Assembly (NCBI GenBank): GCA_002727395.1
Contig: PBWY01000045.1
Coordinates: 1 to 7,986, forward strand
Origin: Rhodospirillales bacterium
Lineage (GTDB): Bacteria; Pseudomonadota; Alphaproteobacteria; MPNO01; UBA2964
Direction: 5' to 3'
DNA length: 7,986 bases
How positions within the stretch are numbered: the stretch's first letter is position 1; each line of letters begins with the position of its first letter. The translations under genes were made by a program, and so were the position numbers. Below the pieces are notes generated by a model. The model was not told the DNA's origin, searched no databases, and worked only from the letters and a program-made list of their open reading frames with translations. Shown piece by piece: positions 5,967-7,986 of this stretch.

Positions 5967-6784
5967 CAAAACATCTTACAGAAGAACAGGTTGAGAGCTT
6001 TAAAAATAATGGTTTTATCTCTCCAATGAATGCACTAAATCAAAGGGAGGCTGCAGAGTGTCTTCAATGTCTTGAAGATTACGAAACCCTTACTGGTAAT
6101 TCTGCTCAGGAGAGTCTGACACTCAAATCCCATCTACCATTCGGTCTCTTTAGTCGTGTCATTAGAAACGAACGAGTTCTTGATGCTGTAGAAGACCTTA
6201 TTGGACCAAATATTTTGTGTTGGGGCTCATCATTTTTTGTGAAGGAACCAAAATCTCCCACCTTTGTATCGTGGCATGCGGATACATATTATTATGGTAT
6301 TGAGCCTCAAGAGACTGTGACTGCATGGATAGCATTCTCTTCAAGTAATTTAGAGTCTGGTTGCATTCGTTGTATACCCGGCAGTCATAAAGTTAAGACT
6401 GAGTTTGACAATAACCCCCAAGAACATAATGTTCTCGCACGGGGTCAAAATACCAAAAACGTAAATGAAAATGACGCTGTTTTTATGCCATTGGAGGCGG
6501 GCCAGTTTTCTATCCACCATGAGTGTACAGTGCATTCATCGCTTCCTAATAATGCCGATTATCGGCGTATTGGTTATTCTATACATTATTGCCCCACGCA
6601 TGTACGGGAAACTATGTATGATCCAGTGGACGGAAAAAAATCCGCTGCATTAGTTCGTGGTGTAGACAACTATAATTACTGGGACCCCGAGCCTATGACA
6701 GAAGTAGACTTTGACCCTGTGATGGCAGCCCGCATGGTCGAAATCCGGCGCCAATTTATGGCACGAAATAAAGGAAGAGGGTAA
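5963..6784 (+). CDS. Phytanoyl-CoA dioxygenase (PhyH) family hydroxylase, second copy
   Basis: This protein of about 273 residues is an Fe(II)/2-oxoglutarate oxygenase of the PhyH family, in a branch clearly different from the PhyH gene at 1188-1994. Numbered from ATG 5963, the ligands are H105 and D107 in SWHADTYYYG and H191 in TVHSSLPN, with R201 or R202 after it for 2-oxoglutarate. TAWIAFSSSNLESGCIRCIPGSHK, NVLARGQNT, LEAGQFSIHH and RRIGYSIHYCPTHVRE are typical of this branch, as is the later LVRGVDNYNYW segment. The HAD motif keeps the carboxylate, unlike the HxG/A of related halogenases such as SyrB2, so hydroxylation is expected. The start is chosen because MTKHLTEEQVESFKNNGF matches usual family N termini; ATG 5951 would add four residues. 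It is followed after one base by the cupin gene. Substrate unknown. Confidence 0.9.
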   Translation: MTKHLTEEQVESFKNNGFISPMNALNQREAAECLQCLEDYETLTGNSAQESLTLKSHLPFGLFSRVIRNERVLDAVEDLIGPNILCWGSSFFVKEPKSPTFVSWHADTYYYGIEPQETVTAWIAFSSSNLESGCIRCIPGSHKVKTEFDNNPQEHNVLARGQNTKNVNENDAVFMPLEAGQFSIHHECTVHSSLPNNADYRRIGYSIHYCPTHVRETMYDPVDGKKSAALVRGVDNYNYWDPEPMTEVDFDPVMAARMVEIRRQFMARNKGRG

Positions 6785-6785
6785 A

Positions 6786-7388
6786 ATGCGAGATGATGTG
6801 TCGAAGCCAATGTTGCCAGCAGTAGAGGCGTTTATTGATAGGATGCGTCGCGTCTTTGCGGATGGTATTCCTGAACCGGAAAGATGGGAAATTTGCCGTG
6901 AATATCTCAAAGAACTTATAGCAAATTCTGAGTTAAAAGAACACGCTAAGAGTTGGCCGGTAACTGGTTACAATCCCAAAACGGATCGTGTTCAGAATCT
7001 TCTATTTTACGAAGACAAGGATTATGGTTTTGTTATTAATGCATTGATTAAAAACCCTGGCGGGTCTGCAATGGTCCATGACCATGGTTCGGCTTGGACT
7101 ATATACGGAGTGCTTTCGGGAGAAGAGCGGATTGTTCACTTTGACTCTGAAGAGAAACCTGATGGTCGTTTCCTGACTAAAGAGAGCCATTCTGAATACT
7201 GTGGCCCAGGTGATGTCGATGTAGTCAAGCCTTGGCTAATACATTCTGAATATGCTGGAGAAGAAAAATCTGTAGCAGTTATTGTACGCTCAAAAAAATC
7301 AGGGACATTCAAACAATATAGATATCTTGAAAATGGAGAGCGTGTAATAATTAAAGGGCCAGAACAAGTGGCTTACTCTTTGTCTTGA
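6786..7388 (+). CDS. Cupin-fold protein related to cysteine dioxygenase
   Basis: This 200-residue protein has a helical N-terminal region (about residues 1-50) followed by a double-stranded beta-helix domain. The metal motif is VHDHGSAWTIYGVLSGEERIVHF, giving H98 and H100, with the third histidine H153 in KPWLIHSEY; GPGDVDVV precedes it as the typical turn. This pattern (HDHG, then LSG with a charged pair, then PxxIH) is that of cysteine dioxygenase-like and related predicted metal-dependent enzymes of the cupin superfamily, which use Fe(II) and oxygen without 2-oxoglutarate. A thiol substrate is not established. The start has a strong Shine-Dalgarno (AGGAAGAGGG) inside the end of the PhyH gene, and one base separates the two genes, so they form an operon and probably act on the same compound or pathway. 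Confidence 0.85.
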   Translation: MRDDVSKPMLPAVEAFIDRMRRVFADGIPEPERWEICREYLKELIANSELKEHAKSWPVTGYNPKTDRVQNLLFYEDKDYGFVINALIKNPGGSAMVHDHGSAWTIYGVLSGEERIVHFDSEEKPDGRFLTKESHSEYCGPGDVDVVKPWLIHSEYAGEEKSVAVIVRSKKSGTFKQYRYLENGERVIIKGPEQVAYSLS

Positions 7389-7581
7389 TGGAGCGCTGAG
7401 AGTTATTTTTAAGTTTCTACTGTTGTTGAAATATACTTGTAGGAAAAACACTAATAAAACTTCGGGCGAATAATTTTGAAATTTGGCTATTTTACGCTAT
7501 CTGATAACCACAATTGGTAAAGGAACAAATGCATCGTTTTTCTGAAGAGATGGCGCCAGAATTTAACACCTAATTGATAGA
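7389..7581. other. Intergenic region between convergent genes, with an isolated 14-codon ORF
   Basis: This 193-base gap separates the cupin gene from the convergent methyltransferase gene. I see no tRNA, repeat or convincing GC-rich terminator hairpin. It holds AAAGGA (7519-7524) just before ATG 7529 of a 14-codon ORF (MHRFSEEMAPEFNT, ending at 7573), which looks like a fortuitous or remnant start rather than a gene. TTGAAA at 7476-7481 has no good -10 box at 17 bases. Confidence 0.35.
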
Positions 7582-7986
7582 TTACTCATCTAATTCAACA
7601 TTGATCTGATTTTCGGTGTACGATGCAAAAAGACTTATCGGTTTATTTTTCTTGACCATCATTGGACTAGATAGTGGGTACACTGATTGTTTCCAATGTG
7701 TTGAGGCGCCGAAGGGTGAAGTTGATATAAAAAAATCTTCACTCAATTGGAGATCAAACCACAAAGCAATTCCATGGGCCATGCCATCAGTATTTGGGGT
7801 CAACTTAACTTTATGTTTCTTCGGAACAAAGTTTTTTGAAGGAAACTCGAATTTAAAAATTTCAGTTGGTTTACTAAGAATTTTCCACTGAAATTTAGAA
7901 AGGTCGGTTTGCAAACACATTCTGGGTTTTATTCTATTAAAAAGCTGGATATCAAGACCCGCAACCTTGTCAACTCGACTTTCCTT
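7582..7986 (-). CDS. PRMT-like methyltransferase, C-terminal part (5' end beyond window)
   Basis: The reading frame stays open from the stop codon at 7582-7584 to the right edge, giving 134 residues of the C-terminal part of a larger protein. The visible part matches the beta-barrel that follows the SAM-binding domain in protein arginine methyltransferase-type enzymes: VAGLDIQLFNRIKPR, then LTPNTDGMAHGIALWFDLQL, then FISTSPFGASTHWKQSVYPL (the THW loop, a hallmark of PRMT active-site barrels) and a final strand VKKNKPISLFASY. The SAM-binding motifs would be further right and cannot be checked. The methionine at 7918-7920 is internal and not the start, because conserved sequence continues upstream of it. 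Bacterial members of this kind are not well characterised, so arginine methylation is an inference. Confidence 0.8.
   Translation of the reverse strand, partial: KESRVDKVAGLDIQLFNRIKPRMCLQTDLSKFQWKILSKPTEIFKFEFPSKNFVPKKHKVKLTPNTDGMAHGIALWFDLQLSEDFFISTSPFGASTHWKQSVYPLSSPMMVKKNKPISLFASYTENQINVELDE

Noticed and set aside
5963..6784. Non-heme iron halogenase instead of hydroxylase
   Set aside because: The HxD carboxylate is present (HAD), while halogenases of this fold replace the Asp with Gly or Ala to make room for chloride.
7616..7891. Plus-strand ORF of 91 residues opposite the PRMT-like gene
   Set aside because: It has no recognisable motif, and the minus-strand frame carries clear PRMT barrel motifs and stays open to the edge, so this is an antisense shadow.

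Overview
The window looks like chromosomal DNA of a free-living, rather AT-rich bacterium, most plausibly a gammaproteobacterium (inference). The pointers are a tRNA-Thr(UGU) with genome-encoded CCA that closely resembles the thrU type next to the tuf genes of gammaproteobacteria, a SixA-type histidine phosphatase, and compact bacterial gene spacing with Shine-Dalgarno sites and stop/start overlaps. I see no transposase, integrase, phage gene or CRISPR array, and no transcription regulator.

Layout: (1) 11-86, minus strand, tRNA-Thr. (2) 309-1142, plus, a CmcJ/NvfI-type oxidoreductase. (3) 1188-2444, minus, a probable two-gene unit: a VOC (glyoxalase-fold) protein followed by a phytanoyl-CoA-dioxygenase-like (PhyH) hydroxylase. 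(4) 2591-3114, plus, a SixA-type phosphohistidine phosphatase split by a frameshift at a run of ten A. (5) 3219-4984, plus, the alpha and beta subunits of a Rieske ring-hydroxylating oxygenase of the salicylate/anthranilate type, overlapping by one base (TGATG). (6) 4986-5825, minus, a short-chain dehydrogenase (SDR), convergent with the Rieske pair and one base away. (7) 5963-7388, plus, a second PhyH hydroxylase followed after one base by a cupin-fold dioxygenase-like protein, possibly preceded by a 16-codon leader ORF. (8) 7582-7986, minus, the C-terminal part of a PRMT-like (protein arginine methyltransferase-like) methyltransferase that runs off the right edge. No gap between genes exceeds 300 bases.

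The theme is a dense mixture of metal-dependent oxidative enzymes from several unrelated folds: CmcJ-like, two PhyH, Rieske alpha/beta, cupin and VOC, plus an SDR that could oxidise hydroxylated products. The frequent strand switches show at least four separate transcription units, so this looks like an accessory catabolic or tailoring neighbourhood rather than one operon. The Rieske oxygenase lacks ferredoxin and reductase partners in the window, so its electrons must come from elsewhere. No substrate can be fixed from sequence alone.
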